Shown: positions 27,265 to 36,426, counted from the stretch's first letter. The stretch: 64,000 nucleotides of DNA from 66-474 sp040388785 (GCA_040388785.1 JAZKBD010000022.1:1-64000), one strand, 5' to 3'. The notes: generated by a model from the letters alone, not told the origin. Numbers and translations are program-made.

Positions 27265-27498
27265 GGCGAGCAGAGCCGTACCGGAATGTCTCGAGAAGTC
27301 GTGAAGTGGGTGTCTTCGCGGCGCGCTTTGGTTGAATGGCGGGTCGGCACACGCGTCGTCTTCCTGCTTGACAAGGTTCGCGTGGCCGCCTGAGGATCAC
27401 GGTCAGTCGGGATGCCGATCGCGTCCATGGCGGGCTCGCGTGGGTGCGCTCCGCACCGCGGCTGCTCGCCGTCATCGCCCTTGTCGGAGTGCGGTTAC
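27265..27498. promoter_or_regulatory. divergent promoter region between glycan operon and porin
   Basis: No coding content. This interval must hold the promoters of the minus-strand glycan operon and of the plus-strand porin gene. A TTGACA box lies at 27368-27373, but no good -10 box follows at the right distance, so no start point is assigned. Confidence 0.4.
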
Positions 27499-28296
27499 AT
27501 GACGCAGGAAGGTCGAAACCCGTTCCGGCATCATCGTCGCGGCAACGCCGAACCGCGGCGAAGGGCACCGCGGCGTCGCCAGCTCGCCATCGCGACTCGT
27601 GCACTCCTCCTCGCCGTCGTCGCAACCGGCTCGCTTCTGCCGGCCTGCGCCCGCGCCGGTGATCTGAGCGGATCGGCATCGCTTGCTTCGCAGTTGGTGG
27701 ATCGCGGCCTCGCGATCACCTCCCCGACGCCTGTCCTGCAAGGTGGCATCGCCTGGACGACGTCATCGGGTTGGTCGCTGGGCCTGTCCGGCGGGATCGA
27801 ACTGCGTTCGCCGGGTCACCTTTCTGAAAGCGTGGCCCGGGTGGCGCACGCCTGGACCCTTTCCACGAACTGGCGGATGCAGGCCGACATGGTCTACTAC
27901 CACTACGCCGGCCGCCTGCATGCCAACGTTTACGAACCCGGCACTTACTGGGTGTACCGCGATGTCCTGACCCTCGGCGTGTCGCTCATCCACGTCGCCG
28001 GAGCGGACGAGCACACGCTGCACCCGGCCGCCGACCTGAATTTCCGCTGGCCGTTGGCCGGGGATTTCTCCTTCTCCGGCGGGTTGGGCGTTGCGCGTTA
28101 CGCGTTGCCTTATGGCAGGCCGCCGAACGAGCGCTACCGCACGGGCTATTACCGTTATGGCGAGGCGGGTTTGCTTTGGCGGCATGGCGCGTGGCAGGCC
28201 GAACTCGATCGCATTGCCGTCGACTCGCATTCACGGCCGTACCTGCGCCGCTACGCCGCCTCGCCGTGGCTCTTTGTCCTTTCCCGATCCTTCTGA
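27499..28296 (+). CDS. TorF-like putative porin
   Basis: A 265-residue outer-membrane protein. After an Arg-rich start, a hydrophobic signal segment ATRALLLAVVATGSLLPAC precedes a mature part beginning GDLSGSASLASQLVDRGL, the sequence style of the TorF/TIGR02001 putative porin family. Alternating aromatic and polar residues (WRMQADMVYYHYAG, YRTGYYRYGEAGLLW) indicate beta-strands, and the C-terminal Phe (LSRSF) is the usual outer-membrane insertion signal. It directly precedes the ECF sigma gene with the same orientation. A role in moving a small solute for the electron-transfer cluster downstream is possible. Confidence 0.72.
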   Translation: MTQEGRNPFRHHRRGNAEPRRRAPRRRQLAIATRALLLAVVATGSLLPACARAGDLSGSASLASQLVDRGLAITSPTPVLQGGIAWTTSSGWSLGLSGGIELRSPGHLSESVARVAHAWTLSTNWRMQADMVYYHYAGRLHANVYEPGTYWVYRDVLTLGVSLIHVAGADEHTLHPAADLNFRWPLAGDFSFSGGLGVARYALPYGRPPNERYRTGYYRYGEAGLLWRHGAWQAELDRIAVDSHSRPYLRRYAASPWLFVLSRSF

Positions 28297-28389
28297 AGCC
28301 GCATTGCCATGGGAATCGGCCGCCCTGACAGGCAACCTTCACACCCCGAACCGGCACCCACCCTGCAGACTGGCCGTTCCCGTGCAGCA

Positions 28390-28974
28390 ATGAATGAATC
28401 CTCGAGCGATGTCGATACCCGTGATCGCATGCTGCTGCAGCGCATGGCAGCGGGCGATCGTGCGGCGCTGGAGACGCTTTATCGCGCCTACCAGGGCGGC
28501 CTGAGCCGCTTCCTGTCGCGCCTCACCCGCCGCGCGGACCTGATCGAGGAGATCGTCAACGATTGCTTCTGGATCGCCTGGCGCAAGGCGGACAGCTTTC
28601 ACGGCGACTCGCGTGTTTCCACCTGGATCATGGGCATCGCCTATCGCTGCGGGCTGAAAGCACTCCGGCAACGCGGCGACGAACCCGTGGACGACTACGC
28701 GCTGCGCGAAGGACACGGTCCCTCCCACGATCCGGATGAGGATCGCGAACTGCGTGACTGGCTGGGCGAGGGACTCAAGCACCTGTCTGCGGACCAGCGG
28801 GTCGTGGTTGAACTGGTTTACGGCGTCGGCAACAGCCTCGAGGAGGTTGCCGCCATCATGCAGGCCCCCGTCGGCACCGTGAAGGCACGCTTGTTCCACG
28901 CGCGCATCAAGTTGCGCAACGTACTTCCGGCCCTGGCAGGCGATGCGCCTGCGCAACGAGAGAACAGATCATGA
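28390..28974 (+). CDS. ECF-type RNA polymerase sigma factor
   Basis: A sigma-70 family regulator of about 194 residues. Region 2 reads RAALETLYRAYQGGLSRFL, then LIEEIVNDCFWIAWRKADSF (core binding and -10 recognition), followed by the acidic linker HDPDEDRE; region 4 contains LSADQRVVVELVY and SLEEVAAIMQAPVGTVKARL, a helix-turn-helix for the -35 box. The start at 28390 fits family length; a frame-open ATG at 28309 would add a Pro-rich leader. Its last codon overlaps the anti-sigma start. It should direct transcription of this cluster when released by the anti-sigma factor. Confidence 0.92.
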   Translation: MNESSSDVDTRDRMLLQRMAAGDRAALETLYRAYQGGLSRFLSRLTRRADLIEEIVNDCFWIAWRKADSFHGDSRVSTWIMGIAYRCGLKALRQRGDEPVDDYALREGHGPSHDPDEDRELRDWLGEGLKHLSADQRVVVELVYGVGNSLEEVAAIMQAPVGTVKARLFHARIKLRNVLPALAGDAPAQRENRS

Positions 28975-29600
28975 CGACCCAGATGAATTCCGGCCAGGAC
29001 TGTGCCCGCGCATGGGAAATCATGCCGTGGGCTTTGCAGGCGACCGCCGCCCCCGGGCAGCGCGAATGGCTGATGCACCACCTTGCGCAGTGCGAAGCGT
29101 GCAGCGCGGAGTTCGCCCAGCAGAGCCGGCTGCGCTGCGCCCTGTCGTTGCCCACGGATGTTCCCGTCGACGCGGAGCGCGGGTTGAAACACCTGCTGGA
29201 ACGTCTCGATTCACCCGAAACCGAAGCGACGCCGATTCGACGCTGGTCGTCGGGCAACCGGTTGACGCGGGCGCTGGCCGCCGCGGTGGTGCTGCAGGCG
29301 ATCGGAATCGGCGCCCTCGGCGTGCGGCTGTGGTCGGACCAGGCGCCGCATTACCGAACCCTCAGCCAGCCAGCCCTGCTTGAGCCGGCGGGTGCACTTC
29401 GCGTGGTGCCCGCCAACGGCATGAAACTGGCCGACTGGAACAGGTTGCTGCACGACCTGGGCCTACGCGTGGTCGATGGCCCGAACGACGCCGGCGCCTA
29501 CGCGGTCGTGCCCGCCGGATCGTCTTCGGCGTCCGCGTTGCGGAAGCTTCGCGCGGATCGCGACATCCGTCTGGCGGAACCTGTCGATAACACGCCATGA
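28971..29600 (+). CDS. zinc-finger anti-sigma factor with protease-propeptide-like domain
   Basis: A 209-residue membrane protein. The cytoplasmic part has the anti-sigma zinc motif HxxxCxxC (H37, C41, C44 in HHLAQCEAC). A single transmembrane helix lies at about 100-120 (ALAAAVVLQAIGIGALGVRL). The periplasmic C-terminal part (about 125-209) ends AYAVVPAGSSSASALRK and RADRDIRLAEPV, which resembles the propeptide part of the S8 peptidase encoded next (RDKRVQLAEPL). It starts in a four-base overlap with the sigma gene. Inference: it binds the sigma factor at the membrane and its outer domain may be contacted by the S8 protein. Confidence 0.82.
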   Translation: MTTQMNSGQDCARAWEIMPWALQATAAPGQREWLMHHLAQCEACSAEFAQQSRLRCALSLPTDVPVDAERGLKHLLERLDSPETEATPIRRWSSGNRLTRALAAAVVLQAIGIGALGVRLWSDQAPHYRTLSQPALLEPAGALRVVPANGMKLADWNRLLHDLGLRVVDGPNDAGAYAVVPAGSSSASALRKLRADRDIRLAEPVDNTP

Positions 29601-29610
29601 AAATCGGGCC

Positions 29611-30873
29611 ATGAAAGCTGGCGCACTTCTCATCGCGGCCGCGTGCGTGGTTTGGAGTGCGTACGCGCACGCGCAAACCGGCGACACCGTGGTTGCGATG
29701 GACAGCCAGCGCGACATCGTGCTGGCCGTCGCCAATCCAGTCGATCCGCCGCCGACGCACGCGGGTTCCAGCCTGCTCGGTTACACGCCGTCGGGCAATT
29801 ACGGCGCAGGCCAACGCGCGGTGTCCCTGCTCGCCACGCTGCAACGGAGCTACCACTGGCACCAACTGGTGGGCTGGCCCATCAAGAGCCTGGACCTGTA
29901 TTGCATCGTGCTGGAACCGCCCGACGGCACCAAGAGGGATGCCCTGCTCGCGGCGCTCGTGCGCGACAAGCGGGTGCAGCTCGCGGAGCCGTTGCGGAAT
30001 TTTTCCGTGTACTCGAGCGACCAGCAGGATGCGCGCAAGTACAACGATCCCTACGTCGATCTCCAGCGCGGTTTCGTCGAGACCGCTGCCGCACGCGCGC
30101 AAACCGCGACACAGGGCGCGGGCGTCGACGTCGCCATCGTCGATACCGGTGCGGATGTCGAGCACCCCGATCTGAAAGGCCAGATCCGCGACGTCCACAA
30201 CCTCGTGGATGACGACACCTCGGCATTCGACCGCGACCACCACGGCACCGAAGTCGCCGGCATCATCGGCGCGATCGCCGACAACCACATCGGCATCGTG
30301 GGCATGGCGCCCAAGGCGCGGTTGAGCATTTACAAGGCGTGCTGGTATTCGCCGGATGCCGACGCCGGCGCGCGCTGCAATTCGTTCACCCTCGCCAAGG
30401 CGCTGGCCGCCGTGATGGACACCAACGCCCGCATCGTGAACCTGAGCCTGGGCGGCCCGTCCGATCCCCTCCTGTCCCGACTGCTGCAAGGCGTGCTGCA
30501 GCGGCACATCGTGATCGCCGCGCTGCCGCCGGACGGCAGGCTCGATGGATTCCCCGCCGACGTGCCCGGCGTGATCGTGGTGAACTCGAGCGGCAGCGCG
30601 CTGGACCCGCCGGGCGTGCTGAACGCGCCCGGCAACGACATCCTGACGACACAGCCCGACGGCGGTTACGACTTCACTTCCGGTTCGTCCCTGGCCGCCG
30701 CGCAGGTCAGCGGCATCGCCGCGTTGCTGGTGTCGCTCGATCCCGACCTGGATGGACGCGCCATCCACGATCTCCTGACACGCACCAGCACGATGGCTGG
30801 CGGCGAGCTTCAAGTGAACGCCGCCGCGGCAGTGGCCGCGCTGGGCCGTGCGGTTCCATCGAACCATGACTAG
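29611..30873 (+). CDS. S8 subtilase-family protein with altered oxyanion site
   Basis: A 420-residue exported subtilisin-like protein: signal peptide 1-21 (VVWSAYAHAQ), propeptide-like region about 75-130, then the S8 domain. The triad is present: D178 (VAIVDTGAD), H211 (DHHGTEVAG) and S360 (GSSLAAAQVSG). Two departures from the family stand out. The usual AAGN that supplies the oxyanion Asn is replaced by VIAALPPDG (301-309), and the conserved Pro after the serine motif is Gln. It may therefore cleave poorly or act as a binding or sensing protein. It follows the anti-sigma gene by ten bases and overlaps folE2 by eight. Confidence 0.85.
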   Translation: MKAGALLIAAACVVWSAYAHAQTGDTVVAMDSQRDIVLAVANPVDPPPTHAGSSLLGYTPSGNYGAGQRAVSLLATLQRSYHWHQLVGWPIKSLDLYCIVLEPPDGTKRDALLAALVRDKRVQLAEPLRNFSVYSSDQQDARKYNDPYVDLQRGFVETAAARAQTATQGAGVDVAIVDTGADVEHPDLKGQIRDVHNLVDDDTSAFDRDHHGTEVAGIIGAIADNHIGIVGMAPKARLSIYKACWYSPDADAGARCNSFTLAKALAAVMDTNARIVNLSLGGPSDPLLSRLLQGVLQRHIVIAALPPDGRLDGFPADVPGVIVVNSSGSALDPPGVLNAPGNDILTTQPDGGYDFTSGSSLAAAQVSGIAALLVSLDPDLDGRAIHDLLTRTSTMAGGELQVNAAAAVAALGRAVPSNHD

Positions 30874-31861
30874 CGCGGACGCGCCGATCGCGCCCGACAC
30901 GACGGGTTCGGCCCTGGACGAACTTCGCGGCCTCCTTCACCCGAGGCCCGACGTCGCCGCGGAAACACTGCCGCCGGCCGACAATGCGATCGACTGGGTG
31001 GGCATGCAGGGGATCGAGATGCCGATCCTGTTCGATGCCGGCGACGGCGAGCTGCCGCGCAATCGCGCAAGCGTCGATGCCTTCGTGAACTTGGCGCGTC
31101 CGGACCGGCGCGGCATCCACATGTCGCGGCTGTACCTGCTGGTGAATCAATACCTCGGCGACGCGGCGGTCGACGCGAAAACGCTGGCATCGCTGCTTGG
31201 CGCGTTCCTGCATTCGCACCACGACCTTGCCGATTGCGCACGCATCGGCATTCGCTTCGAGCACCTGGTGCGCAGGAAGGCGCTGCGCAGCGAACACCAT
31301 GGCTGGCGCGCCTATCCGGTCGCCATCGAAGCCGCCCTGATCGGCGGCGTGTTCCACCTGGAACTCGGGACGCAAGTCGTGTATTCCTCGACCTGCCCCG
31401 CTTCCGTTGCGCTGTCACGGCAAGTGGTCCAGCAACGGTTCGCGGCGGATTTCCATGCCGGGGAACCGCTGGGCCATGCCGCCGTGTTGGCGTGGCTGGG
31501 CAGCGAACGCGGCATGGCCGCCACCCCGCACGCCCAGCGCAGCGTCGCGCACGTGCGCGTGCGCTTCGTTCCGGATGCGACGATGAACCTGATCGCCTTG
31601 ATCGACCGGATCGAAGGCTCGCTCGGGACCGCGGTGCAGACTGCGGTGAAGCGCGAAGACGAGCAGGCTTTCGCGCAGGCCAACGCCGAGAACCCGATGT
31701 TCTGCGAGGACGCGGCGCGCCGCATCCGGGGCGCGCTCGAAAAGGACGATGACATCAGCGCTTTCCACGTGCGCGTCGAACACCAGGAAAGTCTGCACGC
31801 GCACGACGCCGTCGCGCAGGTCAGCCGGAATTTCCCGGGCTCAGCACATGGCTTTTTCTGA
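30866..31861 (+). CDS. folE2: GTP cyclohydrolase FolE2 (type IB)
   Basis: A 331-residue enzyme that converts GTP to dihydroneopterin triphosphate, the entry to folate. Family signs are RGIHMSRLYLLVNQYL, the metal-ligand cysteine in YSSTCPASVALSRQ (C177), HAQRSVAHVRV and the C-terminal HVRVEHQESLHAHDAVAQV. FolE2 uses various metals and often replaces zinc-dependent FolE under zinc limitation. The start at 30866 overlaps the S8 gene, and the next gene (decaheme cytochrome) begins inside its last codons, so it belongs to the operon of the electron-transfer genes. Whether it has a special role there or is simply carried along is not known. Confidence 0.9.
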   Translation: MTSADAPIAPDTTGSALDELRGLLHPRPDVAAETLPPADNAIDWVGMQGIEMPILFDAGDGELPRNRASVDAFVNLARPDRRGIHMSRLYLLVNQYLGDAAVDAKTLASLLGAFLHSHHDLADCARIGIRFEHLVRRKALRSEHHGWRAYPVAIEAALIGGVFHLELGTQVVYSSTCPASVALSRQVVQQRFAADFHAGEPLGHAAVLAWLGSERGMAATPHAQRSVAHVRVRFVPDATMNLIALIDRIEGSLGTAVQTAVKREDEQAFAQANAENPMFCEDAARRIRGALEKDDDISAFHVRVEHQESLHAHDAVAQVSRNFPGSAHGFF

Positions 31862-33089
31862 GCGAACGGCACGAAGCGGTGGCCTGCGCATGGCCATGGC
31901 GTTGCCCATGCTGCTGGCCGTGGCGGGCGCGATGCTGGGAGTCCGGCCGGCCGTTGCACAAGCGACCCATCCCGTCGCCAGCACGAGCGCGCTGACCGAA
32001 CGGGATTTCAGCCGCATGTTGCCGGCGATGACGGCGCAAGCCGCAGCAAATGCGAACGACGGCAATCCGCACGCGGGCGCATTGCCGGCCAGCGCATTGA
32101 CCACCCGGGATTTCGAGCGGATGTTGCCGCGCACCGACATGCGCACCGACGCCGACACGAATGCGCACCCGCATGCGCACGCCTTCCTCGACAGCGGTCC
32201 GGCGACGTCTTTCGACGGCGCACCGATCGCGAAGAATCCGCTGGCACCCGATGCAGTCGCGATCGGCGCCAAGTCCTGCATTGCCTGCCACGCGCTGGAA
32301 AACGTGCAGGCATCGCACTCGCTGCACGTGCAGGCGTTTCGCGCCGGTGTCGCCGGCACCGGCCCCGCGGCGGCGTGCGAATCCTGCCACGGGCCGGGTT
32401 CCGCACACGCAAGGGATCCGACCAGACCGGGCCTGGTCATCGCCTTCACCCGTGATTCAAAGACACCGATCGACACGCAGGCCGGCGTGTGCCTCGCGTG
32501 CCACAAGGGCGGCGCGCGCCAGGACTGGATCGGTTCGGTGCACCAGCAACACCAACTCGGCTGCACCGACTGCCACAACCCGATGGCGAAGCTGTCGGCC
32601 GAAGGCGTGCTGGCCGACAACTCGATCAACGAGGTGTGCGCCGCCTGCCACCAGGACATCCGCGACAAGTTCAACCGCCGCTCGCACATGCCGCTGCCGG
32701 AGGGACAGATGTCCTGCGCGGATTGCCACAATCCGCACGGCACCTTGACGGCGGACCTGATCAAGACCGACACGGTCAACGAGACCTGCTACGCCTGCCA
32801 CGCCGAGAAACGCGGGCCGTTCCTGTTCGAACACGCGCCGGTGCGCGAGAACTGCCTGGCCTGCCACGACCCGCACGGTTCCAACCAGCAGGCGTTGCTC
32901 ACGCTGCCGGTTCCGATGTTGTGCCAGCAGTGCCACACCATGACGGGGCATCCCAACGATGTGCTGACGACGGCCGGACTCGCAACCGGGCCTGCACCGG
33001 ACGAGCGGCTGATCGGCCGCGCCTGCCTGACCTGCCACGCCAACATCCACGGTTCCAACAATCCCTCCGGTTCGCGGTTCCATAAGTAG
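31848..33089 (+). CDS. decaheme c-type cytochrome, MtrA/DmsE/PioA type
   Basis: A 413-residue periplasmic cytochrome with ten CxxCH haem sites: CIACH, CESCH, CLACH, CTDCH, CAACH, CADCH, CYACH, CLACH, CQQCH and CLTCH. The start at 31848 gives a signal peptide through MAMALPMLLAVAGAMLGVRPAVAQ; residues about 30-140 before the first haem are a low-complexity Thr/Asp/His region containing a duplicated ALTxRDFxRMLP unit. In this family the cytochrome inserts into the MtrB-type barrel encoded next to carry electrons across the outer membrane. It overlaps folE2 by 14 bases. Direction of flow (metal reduction or iron oxidation) is not given by the sequence. Confidence 0.93.
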   Translation: MAFSERTARSGGLRMAMALPMLLAVAGAMLGVRPAVAQATHPVASTSALTERDFSRMLPAMTAQAAANANDGNPHAGALPASALTTRDFERMLPRTDMRTDADTNAHPHAHAFLDSGPATSFDGAPIAKNPLAPDAVAIGAKSCIACHALENVQASHSLHVQAFRAGVAGTGPAAACESCHGPGSAHARDPTRPGLVIAFTRDSKTPIDTQAGVCLACHKGGARQDWIGSVHQQHQLGCTDCHNPMAKLSAEGVLADNSINEVCAACHQDIRDKFNRRSHMPLPEGQMSCADCHNPHGTLTADLIKTDTVNETCYACHAEKRGPFLFEHAPVRENCLACHDPHGSNQQALLTLPVPMLCQQCHTMTGHPNDVLTTAGLATGPAPDERLIGRACLTCHANIHGSNNPSGSRFHK

Positions 33090-33116
33090 CGCCGTCACGG
33101 CGCAGCGGCACTGTGC

Positions 33117-35699
33117 ATGCGCAAACTGCTCGTCACATCGCTGGCCATCGCCATTGCCGCAGCTTTCGTGGGCACGCGGGCGTGGGCCGATTCCAGCGAC
33201 AGCGCGCGCGTGGGTGACATCCAGTACGGCAATGCGCTCGATCCCAGCGGCTGGGCGCCGCTTGCGTGGCCCGATCCGCGCGGGTTCTCGTGGCTGCACG
33301 CAGGCATGATGCGCACGCCCAGCGGCGTGCTGTATCCGTATCCGCCGCAGAGCGACGACAAGGGCTCACCGCTTTACAAGGACAGCGACTGGGTCTACTC
33401 GGGTTTCCTGCAACTGGGTTACATCCATCAGGGCGGCGACACCGGGGCCGAATTCTTCCGCCAGTACGCCGGCTGGGAGGATGGCATTGCGCTCGGCCTG
33501 TTCGCGCTGCACGCCGACAATCCGAAGACCGGGCAGTACGTCGAATTTCGCGGCAGCCGACTGAGCGGCGACGACCAGTATTACCGGCTGCGCGCCGGAC
33601 AGTACGGCAGCTACAAGATCGAAGCGTTCTACCGCGACATCCCGCACGACGTCACCACCAACGCTTATCCGCTGTGGAACGGCATCGGCAGCACCAACCT
33701 GACGCTGCCCGCACCGCTGGTGCCCGGCGGCAGCACGCCCGCCGAGGTCGCCGCAGTTGCGAACGCGCGCCCGCGGCAAACGATCGGCCTCACGCGCAGG
33801 CGTGAGGGCCTCAGCTTCGAAGACAACTTCTATCGCGACTGGACCGGCTACGTCTCGATCGTCAACGAGAAGCGCACGGGCGATCGGTTGTGGGGCGGCC
33901 CGATGTATCTGAACTACATCCTCCAGGACAACGGTGGTGCACTGGAAACGGTGCGTCCCATCGACTTCACCACCACCGATGTCAGCATGGGCTTGCGCGA
34001 CGTCGGCACGGTCTGGCAATTCCAGTTGAACTACACCGGCTCGTTCTTCCGCAACCACAAGGACGAGCTGGACTACCAGAGCCCGTTCGCGCTGACCAAC
34101 GTGGTCGGCGTGCCGCAAGTCGCGAACATTTACCAGGGACAGTTTTCACTCGAACCCGACAACGACTACCACAACCTGCGCGCGGAACTATCGCGCAGCC
34201 TGAAATGGAATGGCCAGTTCTCGCTGGCTGCGGCGTGGGGCACCATGCGCCAGAACGATCCCCTGCTGCCGCCGGTCACCTGTACGGGCACCGGCGGCAT
34301 TTTCATTTCGCCATCGGCGGATTACACCTTCAACTGCGCCGACTGGAACACCTCGGCGGCGTTGTCGCAGCAGACCGCGAACGCGCGGATCGACACCGGC
34401 ATGCTGGATGCAAAGATCACGCTGCATCCTTCCCCGAAACTCGGTTGGCACGCGGGCCTGCGCTGGTATCGCGAAGACAACAAGACCAACTATCTCGCCT
34501 TCAATCCGTTGACCGGGCAGTACGGCTACATCGCGGAGAACGGCTCGCAGGGCAGCATCATCCCCGGCCAGATCGGCATCTTCGATCCACGCAATCCGCT
34601 GTACGCGTCGTACGTCACCCAGGTGCGCGCGATCCCGTTCGGCTACACCGATGCCGTGTTCGACACCGGCATCGACTGGCGCGTCAGCGAGAACAACACT
34701 TTCAACGTGACCTACAGCTTCGATCGCGACCAGCCGAAATACCGCGAACGCAAGCTGGTGAACGAGCAACGCATCAAGCTGTCGTGGGTGGACCGCGCGC
34801 TGGGCAAGGGCACGTTGCGTCTCGACTACGAATTCGCGTATCGCAACGGCGGCCCTTACAACTACGATCCCTATGCGCCGTTCTATTCGATAGCCCTGCC
34901 CGGCTTCGTGACGCCGCCGCTCGGCAACGTCGCGTTCACCACCGACGCGATGCGCAAGTACGACCTGGGCAACCGCATCGAACACAAGCTGCACGCGACG
35001 CTGATCTACCCGATCGGTGACACCGCCACGATCTCGGCCATCGCGTACGCGACGCGCGACGACTACAGCGCCGCGATCGGCCGGCAGGCCACGCGCAACC
35101 GCGGTTTCGACTTGTCGTGGGACTGGCAACCCTCGCCGCTGACCAGCATGAGCGCCAACCTCGGATGCGCCGATTCAAGCCTGGATTTCTCGAACGTCGC
35201 CGATAACGAGGACGCCACCGGCGCACCGGGCCGCGATGATCCGTCATTGGGTGGCCCGTTGTTCCCTCTCGCGAATCAATGGCAGAGCCTCGACCATGAG
35301 CGCGATTACAACGCCGGGCTCACTCTCCGCCACGATTTCGGGCGCGTGCGCGCCGACTTCAGTTATACCTACACCTACGCGCTCGGCAGGATCGACTACC
35401 TGTTCGCCTCGCCCGGCGCGCTGCCCATTACCCAGCAGCCGTTTGTCGATGGCGTCGGCAATGCCTTCCCGGATAACCACTATCACATCAATACGCTGCA
35501 GCTCGGCTTCGACATTGCCTTCTCGCGGATGATCGGGATGCGGGTGTTCGACCTATTCGAGACCGGCAGCTTCGCCGATTGGCATTACGCCGGGCTGCAG
35601 GACAACCTGGTGATCGACCACAGGATCTACACCGACCTCGGGCCGCAGCCGCATTACAGCGCCAACCTGATCGGCGTGATGCTCAACGTGAAACTGTGA
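33117..35699 (+). CDS. MtrB/PioB-family outer-membrane barrel
   Basis: An 860-residue outer-membrane protein with signal peptide 1-25 (LLVTSLAIAIAAAFVGTRAWA). It shows many alternating beta-strands with aromatic girdles, such as FLQLGYIHQGG, RADFSYTYTYALGR and HYSANLIGVMLNVKL, with a C-terminal strand that fits barrel insertion. Length and the pairing with a decaheme cytochrome match the MtrB/PioB family, which sheathes the cytochrome. The N-terminal CxxC of Shewanella MtrB is absent; the two cysteines of an internal loop (PVTCTGTGG and FNCADW) might pair. It follows the decaheme gene by 27 bases. Confidence 0.92.
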   Translation: MRKLLVTSLAIAIAAAFVGTRAWADSSDSARVGDIQYGNALDPSGWAPLAWPDPRGFSWLHAGMMRTPSGVLYPYPPQSDDKGSPLYKDSDWVYSGFLQLGYIHQGGDTGAEFFRQYAGWEDGIALGLFALHADNPKTGQYVEFRGSRLSGDDQYYRLRAGQYGSYKIEAFYRDIPHDVTTNAYPLWNGIGSTNLTLPAPLVPGGSTPAEVAAVANARPRQTIGLTRRREGLSFEDNFYRDWTGYVSIVNEKRTGDRLWGGPMYLNYILQDNGGALETVRPIDFTTTDVSMGLRDVGTVWQFQLNYTGSFFRNHKDELDYQSPFALTNVVGVPQVANIYQGQFSLEPDNDYHNLRAELSRSLKWNGQFSLAAAWGTMRQNDPLLPPVTCTGTGGIFISPSADYTFNCADWNTSAALSQQTANARIDTGMLDAKITLHPSPKLGWHAGLRWYREDNKTNYLAFNPLTGQYGYIAENGSQGSIIPGQIGIFDPRNPLYASYVTQVRAIPFGYTDAVFDTGIDWRVSENNTFNVTYSFDRDQPKYRERKLVNEQRIKLSWVDRALGKGTLRLDYEFAYRNGGPYNYDPYAPFYSIALPGFVTPPLGNVAFTTDAMRKYDLGNRIEHKLHATLIYPIGDTATISAIAYATRDDYSAAIGRQATRNRGFDLSWDWQPSPLTSMSANLGCADSSLDFSNVADNEDATGAPGRDDPSLGGPLFPLANQWQSLDHERDYNAGLTLRHDFGRVRADFSYTYTYALGRIDYLFASPGALPITQQPFVDGVGNAFPDNHYHINTLQLGFDIAFSRMIGMRVFDLFETGSFADWHYAGLQDNLVIDHRIYTDLGPQPHYSANLIGVMLNVKL

Positions 35700-35709
35700 G
35701 GATGTCACC

Positions 35710-36426
35710 GTGACCTTCACGACACGCGTCGCACTCGTTGCCTCGATCGCATTGCCGGCGATGGCCATCGGCGTGGCACTGGCCGCGATGCCGCGCTTCG
35801 ACGATCTGCGCAAGCAGGCGCCGATACGCGGCGATGCCGCGGCGGGCGCGGGCAAGGCCGCCCTCTGCGCGGCTTGCCACGGCAGCGACGGCATTGCAGT
35901 CGCACCGACATTTCCGAATCTTGCAGGACAATCGGCAACCTACCTGTACGTGCAGTTGCGCGCGTTCAAGGATGGTGCACGCGACAACGCCGTGATGCAG
36001 CCGCTCGCAAAGACGCTGACGGATCAGGACATGCGCAACCTTGCCGCGCATTTCGCTTCGCTGCCGGGCAAGTCCGCGCCACAGAAGGCACATGAAGCTT
36101 CACGTGGTGCCATCGTGTTCCACGACGGCGACGCCGCGAAAGGCGTGCCGCCCTGCCAGGGCTGCCACGGCGTCGACGGCAGGGGGCCGCATCCCGACCC
36201 CACCAGCACGGCGCCGCAACCGGCGTGGTCGACGTTCCCTCGCCTTGCCGGCCAGAACGCCCCGTATGTGCTGGAACAGTTGCAGGTCTACCACGATGGC
36301 ACGCGCGTCGGCGCCAGCAACGACAAGGTGATGCAGGGCGTCGCACGCAATCTCAGCGCCGCCGACATGCATGCACTCGCCGATTACGTGTCGGGCTTGA
36401 TGGGATCGGATTGTCCCTGTAAGTAA
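35710..36426 (+). CDS. diheme cytochrome c4-type protein
   Basis: A 238-residue periplasmic cytochrome with two haem sites, CAACH (C53-H57) and CQGCH near residue 149, in two repeated cytochrome c domains (NLAGQSATYLYVQL and RLAGQNAPYVLEQLQVY). The start is a GTG at 35710, followed by a signal peptide ending before MPRFDDLRKQAP. It closes the MtrAB-type operon and would shuttle electrons between the decaheme conduit and inner-membrane oxidases or quinol complexes. The tail ends MGSDCPCK, whose coding end recurs as a relic at 3358. Confidence 0.9.
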   Translation: MTFTTRVALVASIALPAMAIGVALAAMPRFDDLRKQAPIRGDAAAGAGKAALCAACHGSDGIAVAPTFPNLAGQSATYLYVQLRAFKDGARDNAVMQPLAKTLTDQDMRNLAAHFASLPGKSAPQKAHEASRGAIVFHDGDAAKGVPPCQGCHGVDGRGPHPDPTSTAPQPAWSTFPRLAGQNAPYVLEQLQVYHDGTRVGASNDKVMQGVARNLSAADMHALADYVSGLMGSDCPCK

